Assembly (NCBI RefSeq): GCF_025847275.1
Contig: NZ_JAOZEV010000005.1
Span: 186,001-250,000 of the forward strand
Length of the DNA stretch: 64,000 bases
Direction of reading: 5' to 3'
DNA from: Flavobacterium frigoritolerans
Lineage (GTDB): Bacteria; Bacteroidota; Bacteroidia; Flavobacteriales; Flavobacteriaceae
Below the pieces are notes generated by a model, which saw only the letters and a list, made by a program, of their open reading frames with translations, was not told the origin of the DNA and searched no databases. Each line of letters begins with the position of its first letter. Position 1 is the stretch's first letter. Below, piece by piece: positions 34,499 to 42,219 of the stretch. A program made the position numbers and the translations under genes.

Positions 34499-36775
34499 TT
34501 ATCTCAGGTTATAGCGTAATCCGAAGAAACTGCGTATTCCTTGATTTGGAGCATAAACATAAGTTGTATCAAATGTCATGCCGTATGGATTACCGGGTGT
34601 TACAAGTACTTTTCCGTTTGGGTCATAATCAACATTTTTATCAAAAGGGTCGTTAGTTCTTGAAATCAAGAATGGATTGTTTCGTTTTGGTGTAAAGTTA
34701 AGTAGGTTTTTAATCCCGGCATATAACTCAAAATTCTTCCAACCGGTGTAAGTAAACTGAATATTTTGTAAACTGTACCATGGCGAATTTGGACTTCTTG
34801 GGTCATTATCACCTAATAATGGTAACTTCATTGGGCTATATAAATTTCCAGTATAATCAATTGCTAAATCAATTGGATTAATTTTATATGAAACACTCCA
34901 AGTTGCTGTAAATTTCTCTGTTAGATAGGGTCTTTCTCGGATGCCATTTTCTATATTCGATACATCCATTATTGTTGCGCCTGCAATAAGTTTTAATCCA
35001 TTATTGAAGTTAACGTCAATGTTTGTACTGATTCCCTGACTTACCGCGTAGCCATTAATGTTATCATATATGATTTTGTTTGGGTCAGTTTCATAATCAG
35101 CAATTATTTTATTGCTAAATCGGGTGTGAAATGCAGTAGTTTCAATTCCTATAAATGTTCCACTTGAAAAGTATATTTTTTTAATGTAATTTAAATTGGC
35201 GTTAACTGATTTTTCAGGATTTAGATTGTTTGCAATAACTACTTCTCTTGAGCCAGTTAAAGCAGCATGGTCTTCTGTAAATAAATTCACTACTCGGTAT
35301 CCGGTTCCAGCATTAAAACGGAGGATATTATTGTCATTGAATTTTAATTTATAAGCAAATCTTGGTGTTATGATATTCCCATGAATAGAGTTGTAATCGT
35401 ATCGAAGTCCTAACAATATCTTGTGTTTTTCTGATAATGTTATTTCATCTTGCAAGAATATACCAGGTAGCCATGTTTTGTCTGGATTGTTTTTTCCTTG
35501 TAATTCTGTAGATGTGGTATTGTCATCATAATATGTGTAACGTGAAGCTATTCCTGCTAGTAAATCATTGTTTCTAATTTTTTTATCCCAAGTAAGTTGA
35601 GCAAAACCTATTTTTTGGTTGGCAATATAAGAGGTAGTTCCGTAGCGACTGTCCTGATAATGTACATTACCAGAGAATGAAAATATCAGTTTCTCATCTG
35701 TTGGTAATTGATAACTTCCTATAAGCTCACCGCGTTTGGTGTAAACGCTTTCCCCATAAATTTCATCGCCACCTCTATATTTTTTCTCCCAGCGAACATC
35801 ACCACCCCAACGATCTTCATACATTCCGCGTCCAGCAATAGTGAAAATTCTGTTTTCTTTTCTTTTAAAAGACCATTTTTGAAATACGGATATACGGTCC
35901 TGAAGCGTAACATCTGTAAAACCATCATTATCATTGTCAATTTTTTGGTTGTAACTGAAATAATTAATTCCTAGTAAAGCCGTTGCATTTTTACCAGCAT
36001 TGAACTTCATTCCCAGATCTACATTAGTTTCCAGCCAACTTGTGGTAAAAACATCTGCTGAGAAAACGGGTGCATTGGCAGCACTTTTTGTTATGATGTT
36101 AATTAAACCACCAACTGCTTCGCTCCCATATAAAGAAGATGCAGGACCTTTTACAATTTCAATTCTTTCTACCAGTGAATTTGGAATTCCTGATAATCCA
36201 TAAACGGTAGACAAACTACTTACAATTGGCATCCCATCTATCATTACGGAAGTATAAGGGCCTTCAAGTCCATTTATATGAATGTCTCCTGTGTTGCAAA
36301 CACCACAATTAAGCTGAGGTCGCACTCCATTTACATTTTGTAAGGCTTCATAAATGTTGGCAGTTGGATTTTTTTTAAAGAATACAGGAGTATAAACTTC
36401 GACAGGTACAGCACTTTCTAGTCTTTTTACTGCTTTTAGTGTTCCCGAAATTACTACTTCATTTAGCTCGTTTTCATTATTAGATAATTCAAAATCTAAA
36501 GTCAGGGGTTGATTTTCCTTTACGGTAATATTTTTCGTTATAGTTTGCAACCCAAGAGATGAAATTTGAATTTTATAATTGCCTTGAGGGATACTTTCTA
36601 ATTTGTAATAGCCTAAACTATCAGTTTGGGTTCTGTAATTAGTTTTTAATAATTGAACATTTGCTTGTAGGTTTTCTTGATTTTCAACAGATACTTTTCC
36701 TGAAATTGAAGAGGTATTTTGTGAAAATGAAACCTGAAGCATTGAAAACAGTAGTATTGTAAATAAATATTTCAT
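34499..36775 (-). CDS. TonB-dependent outer-membrane receptor, probably for a metal
   Basis: A 758-residue receptor: signal peptide, carboxypeptidase-like beta-sandwich (about 20-105), plug domain with LNCGVCNTGDIHINGLEGP and IEIVKGPASSLYGSEAVGGLINI, and a 22-strand-type barrel ending IRSFFGLRYNL with a terminal aromatic pattern. The plug carries two cysteines (CGVC). Its promoter (TTG, 18-bp spacer, TAGATTTG) is covered by an 18-bp palindrome much like the one near mntH. It is therefore likely repressed by the MntR-type regulator in this window, which points to manganese or iron uptake. The exact ligand is not shown. Confidence 0.9.
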   Translation of the reverse strand: MKYLFTILLFSMLQVSFSQNTSSISGKVSVENQENLQANVQLLKTNYRTQTDSLGYYKLESIPQGNYKIQISSLGLQTITKNITVKENQPLTLDFELSNNENELNEVVISGTLKAVKRLESAVPVEVYTPVFFKKNPTANIYEALQNVNGVRPQLNCGVCNTGDIHINGLEGPYTSVMIDGMPIVSSLSTVYGLSGIPNSLVERIEIVKGPASSLYGSEAVGGLINIITKSAANAPVFSADVFTTSWLETNVDLGMKFNAGKNATALLGINYFSYNQKIDNDNDGFTDVTLQDRISVFQKWSFKRKENRIFTIAGRGMYEDRWGGDVRWEKKYRGGDEIYGESVYTKRGELIGSYQLPTDEKLIFSFSGNVHYQDSRYGTTSYIANQKIGFAQLTWDKKIRNNDLLAGIASRYTYYDDNTTSTELQGKNNPDKTWLPGIFLQDEITLSEKHKILLGLRYDYNSIHGNIITPRFAYKLKFNDNNILRFNAGTGYRVVNLFTEDHAALTGSREVVIANNLNPEKSVNANLNYIKKIYFSSGTFIGIETTAFHTRFSNKIIADYETDPNKIIYDNINGYAVSQGISTNIDVNFNNGLKLIAGATIMDVSNIENGIRERPYLTEKFTATWSVSYKINPIDLAIDYTGNLYSPMKLPLLGDNDPRSPNSPWYSLQNIQFTYTGWKNFELYAGIKNLLNFTPKRNNPFLISRTNDPFDKNVDYDPNGKVLVTPGNPYGMTFDTTYVYAPNQGIRSFFGLRYNLR

Positions 36776-36790
36776 TTTATGTAAATTATA

Positions 36791-36808
36791 TTTTAGACAA
36801 ATCTAAAA
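36791..36808 (-). promoter_or_regulatory. DtxR/MntR-type operator over the TonB receptor promoter
   Basis: TTTTAGACAAATCTAAAA is a palindrome with 7-bp arms around CAAA. Read on the minus strand it contains TAGATTTG, a perfect Bacteroidetes -7 box (36798-36805), with a -33 TTG at 36824-36826 after an 18-bp spacer. A bound repressor would block the promoter directly. The arms match TTTAG/CTAAA of the site near mntH. Confidence 0.7.
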
Positions 36809-36856
36809 ATTATATTTGATAAACAAAATTCTAATGATTAAAAATATATTTAAACA

Positions 36857-36893
36857 TTAAAAAAAGCGGTTCGTTATTAAAAATGAACCGCTT
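36857..36893 (-). terminator. Terminator on the minus strand downstream of the oxidoreductase gene
   Basis: AGCGGTTC (36865-36872) pairs with GAACCGCT (36885-36892) around an AT loop, with A7 on the left that reads as a T-tract on the minus strand. It lies about 290 bp after the oxidoreductase stop, beyond the mobile-like element, and would isolate the receptor promoter. Confidence 0.7.
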
Positions 36894-37029
36894 ACTATTC
36901 CAACCGCAAACCAAAACAATTGGAATTTAATAAAAAGTAAAATTCTTAAAATGCTGTTTTTTGATTAAAAACAACCTGTTTGGTGTAATTATTTCGGCTA
37001 TTCTGCTCGGGTCATAAAAGATTTATTTA

Positions 37030-37165
37030 GCAAATAGCAACATAGATTTTATGTGTAAAAGAGAGCACAAAAAGAAATATATTCCTTTCACATAACTAGC
37101 TTTGTGTGTTTCAAACAAGTGAAACGCCTTTTTTGAGACTACCAAAATCTATGTTGCTATGTGTT
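37030..37165 (-). mobile_element. MITE-like palindromic element, copy A
   Basis: About 136 bp with terminal inverted repeats: TAGCAACATAG at the left (37035-37045) and CTATGTTGCTATGTGTT at the right (37149-37165). The inside contains CACATAACTAGCTTTGTG and CAAACAAGTGAAACGCC. Its reverse complement matches copy B at 60202-60335 almost throughout. It holds no gene. Confidence 0.75.
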
Positions 37166-37186
37166 TAGAATAATTACATTTTGTAA

Positions 37187-38107
37187 CTAAACAAAATCTT
37201 CCTCAATAAGTTCCTTGTTTATTAATGCACCTGCTACAGATCCCGAAGAAACTGCCAAAGCTAGCGAACGAACAAATGTGCTATTGTCGCCTGCTGCATA
37301 AATGCCCGCAATAGTTGTTTTTTGGAAAGCATCGACCTTTATTAAGCCTTGTTCTGTTATTTCGCATCCTAATTCTTGTGGTAAAAGAGAATGTTGTTCA
37401 AAAGGAGGTTTGGCATAAAGTGCTTTTACAGCAGTTTTAGTTCCATCTTTAAAAATGATGCTCATTAACTTGCCTTCATTATGTTGAAAATAATCTATTT
37501 GTGTCTCAACAATAGTGATATTTTTTTTCTCAAGAATAGTACTTTGTTCTTTAGTTAGCGATGTTTCACCATTTGTAAATACAGTTAGGTCTTTCGTCCA
37601 ATTAGAAACCATCTTTGTGAATTCAAATCCCATAGCTCCGTTTGCAATAATGCCGGTTTTTTCATTTTTAACCTCATATCCGTGGCAATAAGGGCAATGC
37701 AATATTGAAATTCCCCAGCATTCTGCAAACCCATTTATTTTTGGGAATATATCTTTTAATCCTGTTGTAAAAAGTATTTTTCGGGAAGTAAATGTTTCCC
37801 CTTTTTGTGTATTTATTTCAAAATCGCTTTCTTTTTTTAGAACTTTACTAACCTTGTCTTCTAAGAAAGACACTGTTGGATATTTTAAGACTTGTTTTTT
37901 TGCTTTAGCATTAATATCAGAAGGTTTCTTTCCATCATGCGTTATGAAATTGTGCGAATATGGAGTTTGCTGGTTGCAAGGTTTTCCACTATCAATGATT
38001 AGTACTTTTCGTAAGGAACGCCCCAATGCCATTGCAGCAGAAAAACCGGCATAGCTGCCTCCGATTATTATTACATCATATTTATTGTTGTTTATCATGG
38101 GTTTCAT
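37187..38107 (-). CDS. NAD(P)/FAD-dependent thioredoxin-reductase-like oxidoreductase
   Basis: A 306-residue protein with an N-terminal FAD fold (DVIIIGGSYAGFSAAMALGRSL), a redox pair in the form CPYCHGYE, and a C-terminal FAD block (GIYAAGDNSTFV). The layout is that of low-molecular thioredoxin-reductase relatives rather than true TrxR, which has Cys-Ala-Thr-Cys. Start may be the Met at 38107 or three codons later. It lies 8 bp downstream of the MerC-like gene, so the two form one unit under the same operator. Confidence 0.88.
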   Translation of the reverse strand: MKPMINNNKYDVIIIGGSYAGFSAAMALGRSLRKVLIIDSGKPCNQQTPYSHNFITHDGKKPSDINAKAKKQVLKYPTVSFLEDKVSKVLKKESDFEINTQKGETFTSRKILFTTGLKDIFPKINGFAECWGISILHCPYCHGYEVKNEKTGIIANGAMGFEFTKMVSNWTKDLTVFTNGETSLTKEQSTILEKKNITIVETQIDYFQHNEGKLMSIIFKDGTKTAVKALYAKPPFEQHSLLPQELGCEITEQGLIKVDAFQKTTIAGIYAAGDNSTFVRSLALAVSSGSVAGALINKELIEEDFV

Positions 38108-38115
38108 GTTTATGA

Positions 38116-38466
38116 TTAATGTTTTATTTTGTGATTTTTATAGTTTAGGTAATGACCAATTATCATCCCAATTCCACCAATAAAGATCAAATAGGTGTGA
38201 ACATCTAAGAGAATTTCTATTACGATGCTTAGAAAAATTAGTGTTATCGATACAATTAGAATACTGTTTACTAGTAACGTTGCTTTTTTTACTATTTTTA
38301 TAATTGCAAAGAAACCTATGGATGCAAATAGCAAATCGATTAGTGGATTGTGTGTAATACCTATTGGTATTATTGTTAGGATAGGAAATATTAAACAATG
38401 AACGAAGCATATAGTTGCGCTTGAAATCCCTAATAAGTCCCAATTAAAAGTTGTTTTTGTTTTCAT
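38116..38466 (-). CDS. MerC-domain membrane protein
   Basis: A 116-residue protein with four membrane helices and the MerC-type pair of conserved residues in FVHCLIFPILTIIPIG (Cys and Pro in the first helices). MerC proteins carry metal ions across the inner membrane in mercury resistance; chromosomal relatives probably handle other metals. It faces the Fur-family gene across a shared operator region. Its gene is followed at 8 bp by the oxidoreductase gene. No merA, merP or merT is nearby, so mercury resistance is not supported. Confidence 0.85.
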   Translation of the reverse strand: MKTKTTFNWDLLGISSATICFVHCLIFPILTIIPIGITHNPLIDLLFASIGFFAIIKIVKKATLLVNSILIVSITLIFLSIVIEILLDVHTYLIFIGGIGMIIGHYLNYKNHKIKH

Positions 38467-38485
38467 TTCTTGTATATTTGTTTAA

Positions 38486-38500
38486 TGCAATTATGTTGCA
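38486..38500. promoter_or_regulatory. Zur/Fur-like operator, site 1
   Basis: TGCAATTATGTTGCA: TGCAA and TTGCA arms around five bases. It lies 20 bp upstream of the MerC-like gene start and 51 bp upstream of the Fur-family start. Confidence 0.65.
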
Positions 38501-38521
38501 AATATAGAAAATTATTTCAAA

Positions 38522-38536
38522 TGCAACTATGTTGCG
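38522..38536. promoter_or_regulatory. Zur/Fur-like operator, site 2
   Basis: TGCAACTATGTTGCG: the same palindrome with one end change, centred 36 bp from site 1. Two sites between divergent genes are typical of autoregulation by the adjacent Fur-family protein. Confidence 0.65.
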
Positions 38537-38550
38537 TTAATGTTTTATTT

Positions 38551-38928
38551 ATGAAAGTTACTCGTAATACTGTGGCCAAAGGGGCCATTTTGGATTTAAT
38601 TACCAATTCAGATTCGGCATTATCTCATTCTGAGATTCATAAATTAACTCAGGATTTGTGTGATCGCGTTACTATTTATAGGATTTTAGACCGCTTGGTT
38701 AATGAGGATGTTATTCACAAAATTGTAAATCTTGATGGAACTATTAAATATGCTAAATGTCATCACGAAAATCATGTACATATTCACAATCATGTGCATT
38801 TTAGTTGTGAAAAATGTTTGAAAGTTACCTGTATGGAAAATGTGCAGCCAAGCTATATAATTCCCCGTAATTACAAGGTTAATGATGTGAATTTTACTCT
38901 TTCTGGATTGTGCCCGAATTGTTTATAA
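38551..38928 (+). CDS. Fur-family metal regulator (Zur-like)
   Basis: A 125-residue repressor. I start at the ATG at 38551 (MKVTRNTVAKGAILDLI); an earlier in-frame start would run through the operator sites. The winged helix has LTQDLCDRVTIYRILDRLV. The His-rich loop CHHENHVHIHNHVHFSCEKC and the C-terminal CPNC give two Cys-x2-Cys pairs for structural zinc. The divergent MerC-like gene and the TGCAA-N5-TTGCA sites suggest a zinc regulator (Zur), but iron cannot be ruled out by sequence. Confidence 0.88.
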   Translation: MKVTRNTVAKGAILDLITNSDSALSHSEIHKLTQDLCDRVTIYRILDRLVNEDVIHKIVNLDGTIKYAKCHHENHVHIHNHVHFSCEKCLKVTCMENVQPSYIIPRNYKVNDVNFTLSGLCPNCL

Positions 38929-38940
38929 TTTCATTTAACA

Positions 38941-38956
38941 TTTAGACAAGGCTAAA
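38941..38956 (+). promoter_or_regulatory. MntR-type operator upstream of mntH
   Basis: TTTAGACAAGGCTAAA is a palindrome with TTTAG and CTAAA arms. It ends 8 bp before the -33 TTG of the mntH promoter. It shares 12 of its first bases with the site at the TonB receptor promoter (TTTAGACAA). Confidence 0.7.
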
Positions 38957-38964
38957 AATAATGT

Positions 38965-38993
38965 TTGAGCAATGCAATTTTTGTATATATTTG
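38965..38993 (+). promoter_or_regulatory. mntH promoter
   Basis: TTG at 38965-38967, an 18-bp spacer, then TATATTTG at 38986-38993, a full match to the Bacteroidetes -33/-7 layout. Transcription would start near 39000, about 12 bases before the ATG. Confidence 0.75.
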
Positions 38994-39012
38994 CTTTAAT
39001 AATTTTTATGAA

Positions 39013-40881
39013 ATGACTAAATCTCTTGAAGAAGTTAACCAATCGGTTCAAACGCAAAATAAAAAATCTGTCTTTAGAAAAATTCTAGCTTTTTTTGGTC
39101 CAGCTTATTTGGTGAGTGTTGGATATATGGATCCAGGAAACTGGGCGACAGATATTGCAGGCGGAAGCCAGTTTGGTTATGCTTTACTTTGGGTTTTACT
39201 GATGAGTAACTTAATGGCTTTGTTATTACAAAGTCTTAGCGCGCGATTAGGAATCGTGACCCAACGTGATTTGGCACAAGCTTCAAGAGAAACCTATTCT
39301 AAATTTATCAATTATATATTATATATTCTTGCCGAAGTCGCTATTGCAGCTTGTGATCTTGCTGAGGTTTTAGGGATGGCAATTGGTATTAATTTATTGT
39401 TTGATATTCCGCTCATCGAAGGAGTTTTAATTACTGTTCTAGATACTTTCTTATTACTATTCTTGATAAATAAGGGCATTCGAAAAATGGAGGCTTTTAT
39501 TATAGTTTTGGTTGCAATTATTGGTTTTTCTTTTGTTTTTGAAATGATTTTTGCAGAACCAGAACTAGATAAAGTATTATACGGATTGATCCCTTCTCTT
39601 CCTAATTCAGCAGCATTGTATATCGCAATCGGAATTATTGGAGCAACTGTAATGCCTCATAATTTGTATTTGCATTCTTCTTTAGTACAAACGAGAAAAT
39701 TTGATCGAAGTACTGCTGGAATCAAGCAGGCATTAAAATACAACTTGATAGATTCAACCATAGCCCTTAATCTTGCTTTTTTTGTAAATGCTGCTATTTT
39801 GATTTTAGCGGCTGCAACTTTTCATCGAAATGGGATGTTTGAAGTTGCTGAGATTCAAGACGCACATCAGTTTTTGGAACCTCTTTTAGGGACTAAATGG
39901 GCGCCAATACTTTTTGCAGTCGCTTTAATTGCAGCTGGACAAAGTTCAACAATTACTGGGACTTTGGCTGGTCAAATCGTTATGGAAGGCTATTTGAATT
40001 TAAGAATCCAGCCTTGGGTTCGACGAATAATAACACGCCTAATTGCTATTGTTCCTGCTGTAGTTGTAATCTTGATTTATGGCGAAAGTGTCACTGGAAA
40101 ATTATTGATTCTAAGTCAGGTAATTTTGAGTTTGCAATTGGGATTCGCAATTATTCCGCTAATACATTTTGTAAGTGATAAAACAAAAATGAAAGGGTTT
40201 CATATTAGCCGATTAACTCAGGTTACAGCCTGGATTATTGCCCTTATTATTGTATCACTAAACGGAAAATTAGTTTACGACGAAATAAGTGGTTGGTTAG
40301 AAGCTTCTGAGAATCCAATCGTACTTTGGGTTACTGTGGTGCCTTTGGCAATTGCATTTTTAGTTTTGTTACTTTATATAGTTGTAAAGCCATTTGTTGC
40401 TAAAGCAAAATCTGATATACAAAATCATTCACCTCATAACCTTTCCTTACGTTTTTCTGTAAAAGAGACATACAGCAAAAAGAATATTGCGATTTCTGTT
40501 GATTTCTCTAATGCCGATGAAGCAGCTATTAACAGCGCCTTTGAACTAGGAGGGATAGATGCTAATTATACTTTAATTCATGTGGTAGAAACGGTTGGTG
40601 CTCTTATGTATGGTCAAAATGTTGACGATCATGAAACAACAATCGATGAAAGACTACTGTTAGAATATAAAGAAATGCTTACTGCAAAAGGATTTAAAAT
40701 CGAGACAGAACTCGGTTTTGGTAAGCCAAACAATATTATTCCGATCATTGTAAATAAAGGAAGTTTTGATATTTTGGTGATGGGAACGCATGGACATACG
40801 GGCTTCAAAGATTTAATTTTTGGCACGACTGTCGATAAACTGCGTCATAAAATTTCGATACCTTTGTTTATTGTTAAATAA
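39013..40881 (+). CDS. mntH: NRAMP manganese/divalent metal transporter fused to a Usp domain
   Basis: A 622-residue fusion. The first 450 or so residues are a proton-coupled NRAMP carrier for Mn2+ or Fe2+, with helix-1 GYMDPGNWATDIAGG and helix-6 MPHNLYLHSSLVQTR, both metal-binding. The last 140 residues are a universal stress protein domain with the ATP-type motif G-T-H-G, nine residues, G-T (near MGTHGHTGFKDLIFGTT). The ATG at 39013 is chosen because it follows the promoter; the longer frame would start before it. The MntR-type regulator gene follows after 102 bp. Confidence 0.93.
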   Translation: MTKSLEEVNQSVQTQNKKSVFRKILAFFGPAYLVSVGYMDPGNWATDIAGGSQFGYALLWVLLMSNLMALLLQSLSARLGIVTQRDLAQASRETYSKFINYILYILAEVAIAACDLAEVLGMAIGINLLFDIPLIEGVLITVLDTFLLLFLINKGIRKMEAFIIVLVAIIGFSFVFEMIFAEPELDKVLYGLIPSLPNSAALYIAIGIIGATVMPHNLYLHSSLVQTRKFDRSTAGIKQALKYNLIDSTIALNLAFFVNAAILILAAATFHRNGMFEVAEIQDAHQFLEPLLGTKWAPILFAVALIAAGQSSTITGTLAGQIVMEGYLNLRIQPWVRRIITRLIAIVPAVVVILIYGESVTGKLLILSQVILSLQLGFAIIPLIHFVSDKTKMKGFHISRLTQVTAWIIALIIVSLNGKLVYDEISGWLEASENPIVLWVTVVPLAIAFLVLLLYIVVKPFVAKAKSDIQNHSPHNLSLRFSVKETYSKKNIAISVDFSNADEAAINSAFELGGIDANYTLIHVVETVGALMYGQNVDDHETTIDERLLLEYKEMLTAKGFKIETELGFGKPNNIIPIIVNKGSFDILVMGTHGHTGFKDLIFGTTVDKLRHKISIPLFIVK

Positions 40882-40983
40882 AGTTGCTGAGTTGCTGAGA
40901 TTCTAAGGGGCTAAGATTTTTATAATCTAAAGTAAACCTTAGAACCTTTGTGCCTTTGCGTCTTAGAATCTTAAAAAAAAAAA
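40882..40983. repeat. Repeat-bearing spacer between mntH and mntR
   Basis: Contains GATTCTAAGGGGCTAAG on the left and CTTAGAACCTTTGTGCCTTTGCG on the right, relatives of the repeat arms found at 30.7, 41.7 and 42.0 kb. It can fold back on itself. No separate promoter is clear for the next gene. Confidence 0.5.
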
Positions 40984-41637
40984 ATGACCTTCTCAGAAGA
41001 AAACTACCTTAAAGCCATTTATCATCTAACGACTTCTTCTGAAGCAGAGGTTAGTACTAACGCGATTGCTGAAATGATGGAAACTAAAGCCTCATCGGTA
41101 ACAGATATGCTTAAGAAATTATCCGAAAAGGATTTGATAAACTATAAAAAATATCAAGGGGTATCGCTTACTGAAAATGGAAAACTGGCGGCTAAAATGA
41201 TTGTCCGTAAACACCGTTTATGGGAAGTATTTCTAGTAGATAAGCTTGATTTTTCTTGGGATGAAGTTCATGATATTGCAGAACAATTAGAACATATTAA
41301 ATCAGAACAATTAATAAATAAATTGGATGACTTTTTGGGTAATCCAACCGAGGATCCACACGGTGACCCAATTCCTGATGCACAAGGGCGAATTATTAAA
41401 GTCGAAAAACAACTGCTTTCGGAACTTAACGAAAAGCAAGTTGGTATTTGTGTAGGTGTTAAAGATACCTCATCAGAGTTCTTGCAATACCTCGACAAAC
41501 AAGGAATTGCTTTGGGATCTAAAATTGAATGTTTGTCGAAAGAAAGTTTCGATTTGTCTTTAAAAATTAAAGTAAACGAAAGAGAATTGACAATTTCTAG
41601 CAAAATAGCATCGAATCTATTTGTGAAGCTAATTTGA
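40984..41637 (+). CDS. mntR: DtxR/MntR-family metal-dependent repressor
   Basis: A 217-residue regulator with the three DtxR parts: winged helix (about 1-65, VSTNAIAEMMETKASSVTDMLKKL), dimer and metal domain (VRKHRLWEVFLVDKL and EHIKSEQLINKLDDFLGNP with DPHGDPIP), and a C-terminal SH3-like domain (about 145-217). In DtxR-type proteins the bound metal switches on DNA binding. Its place after mntH and the two TTTAG-CTAAA sites in this window make it the likely repressor of mntH and of the TonB receptor. Mn versus Fe choice is inferred. Confidence 0.9.
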   Translation: MTFSEENYLKAIYHLTTSSEAEVSTNAIAEMMETKASSVTDMLKKLSEKDLINYKKYQGVSLTENGKLAAKMIVRKHRLWEVFLVDKLDFSWDEVHDIAEQLEHIKSEQLINKLDDFLGNPTEDPHGDPIPDAQGRIIKVEKQLLSELNEKQVGICVGVKDTSSEFLQYLDKQGIALGSKIECLSKESFDLSLKIKVNERELTISSKIASNLFVKLI

Positions 41638-42090
41638 AAAAAGGTACTAAGGCGCTAAGATTCTAAGGTTCAAAGAAACAAATGCTCTAAGGTTCTGAGG
41701 TACCAAGAAGCAAAGGTTTGGTTTGCGCATTCATGTCTGCTGAGTCCATTCGGGTTCGCTCAGGATAAACTCTGTCGAAGCCCCGTACGCCCTTCGACTC
41801 CACTCAGGGTGACAAAATTGTGTAAAGAAAAAGGTCAAAGGTTTTTGAAGAAGGTTCAAAGAAGCAGAGGGACAAAGACGCAAAGGTTTCCCGTAGAGAC
41901 GCACCGCAGTGCGTCTACGCAATATAGGTTTTCCATAATGTGATTATATGTCTGGCTGAGTCCCTTCGACTCCGCTCAGGGTGATAATAATAATATTGTA
42001 TAAAGTAAAAGGTTCAAAGATTGTCGAGTTTATATATAAACCGAGCAACCTTTGAACCTTTGTTTCTTAGTACCTCAGAACCTTAGAGTC
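41638..42090. repeat. Composite repeat block with long inverted arms
   Basis: Arms CTAAGGTTCTGAGGTACC (41687 on, about 32 bp) and its inverted copy at 42055-42086 enclose several other palindromes: two CTTCGACTC-type repeats (near 41807 and 41960), CGTAGAGACGCAC/GTGCGTCTACG (41894-41921) and a 48-bp imperfect palindrome centred on TTTATATATAAA (42011-42058). No gene lies inside. Confidence 0.7.
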
Positions 42091-42213
42091 CTAGTGACAT
42101 CCACAGTCATTTTCTCCACAATTCCCTTTCTTTTTAGATTTCCAGAAATACTTACGAATTAAGAAGGCAACCGCTACTAATAGAATTATAAAAGCTATTA
42201 TTTCTTGTACCAT
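42091..42213 (-). CDS. FeoB-associated Cys-rich membrane peptide
   Basis: A 40-residue peptide: one membrane helix (IIAFIILLVAVAFLI), a basic stretch (RKYFWKSKKKG) and a Cys/His tail NCGENDCGCH. This is the pattern of the FeoB-associated small protein family. It starts 6 bp after feoB, completing a feoA-feoB-small-gene operon. Its role in ferrous iron uptake is not well known; the tail could bind Fe2+ or handle redox. Confidence 0.88.
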   Translation of the reverse strand: MVQEIIAFIILLVAVAFLIRKYFWKSKKKGNCGENDCGCH

Positions 42214-42219
42214 GATACA

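Noticed and set aside
38116..38466. Mercury resistance operon
   Set aside because: A MerC-like protein alone does not make one: merA, merP, merT and merR are missing, and the regulator is Fur-type.
41731..41922. Minus-strand frame of 63 codons in the repeat block at 41.7-41.9 kb
   Set aside because: It is composed wholly of dispersed palindromic repeats (CTTCGACTC and GTAGAGACGCAC types).
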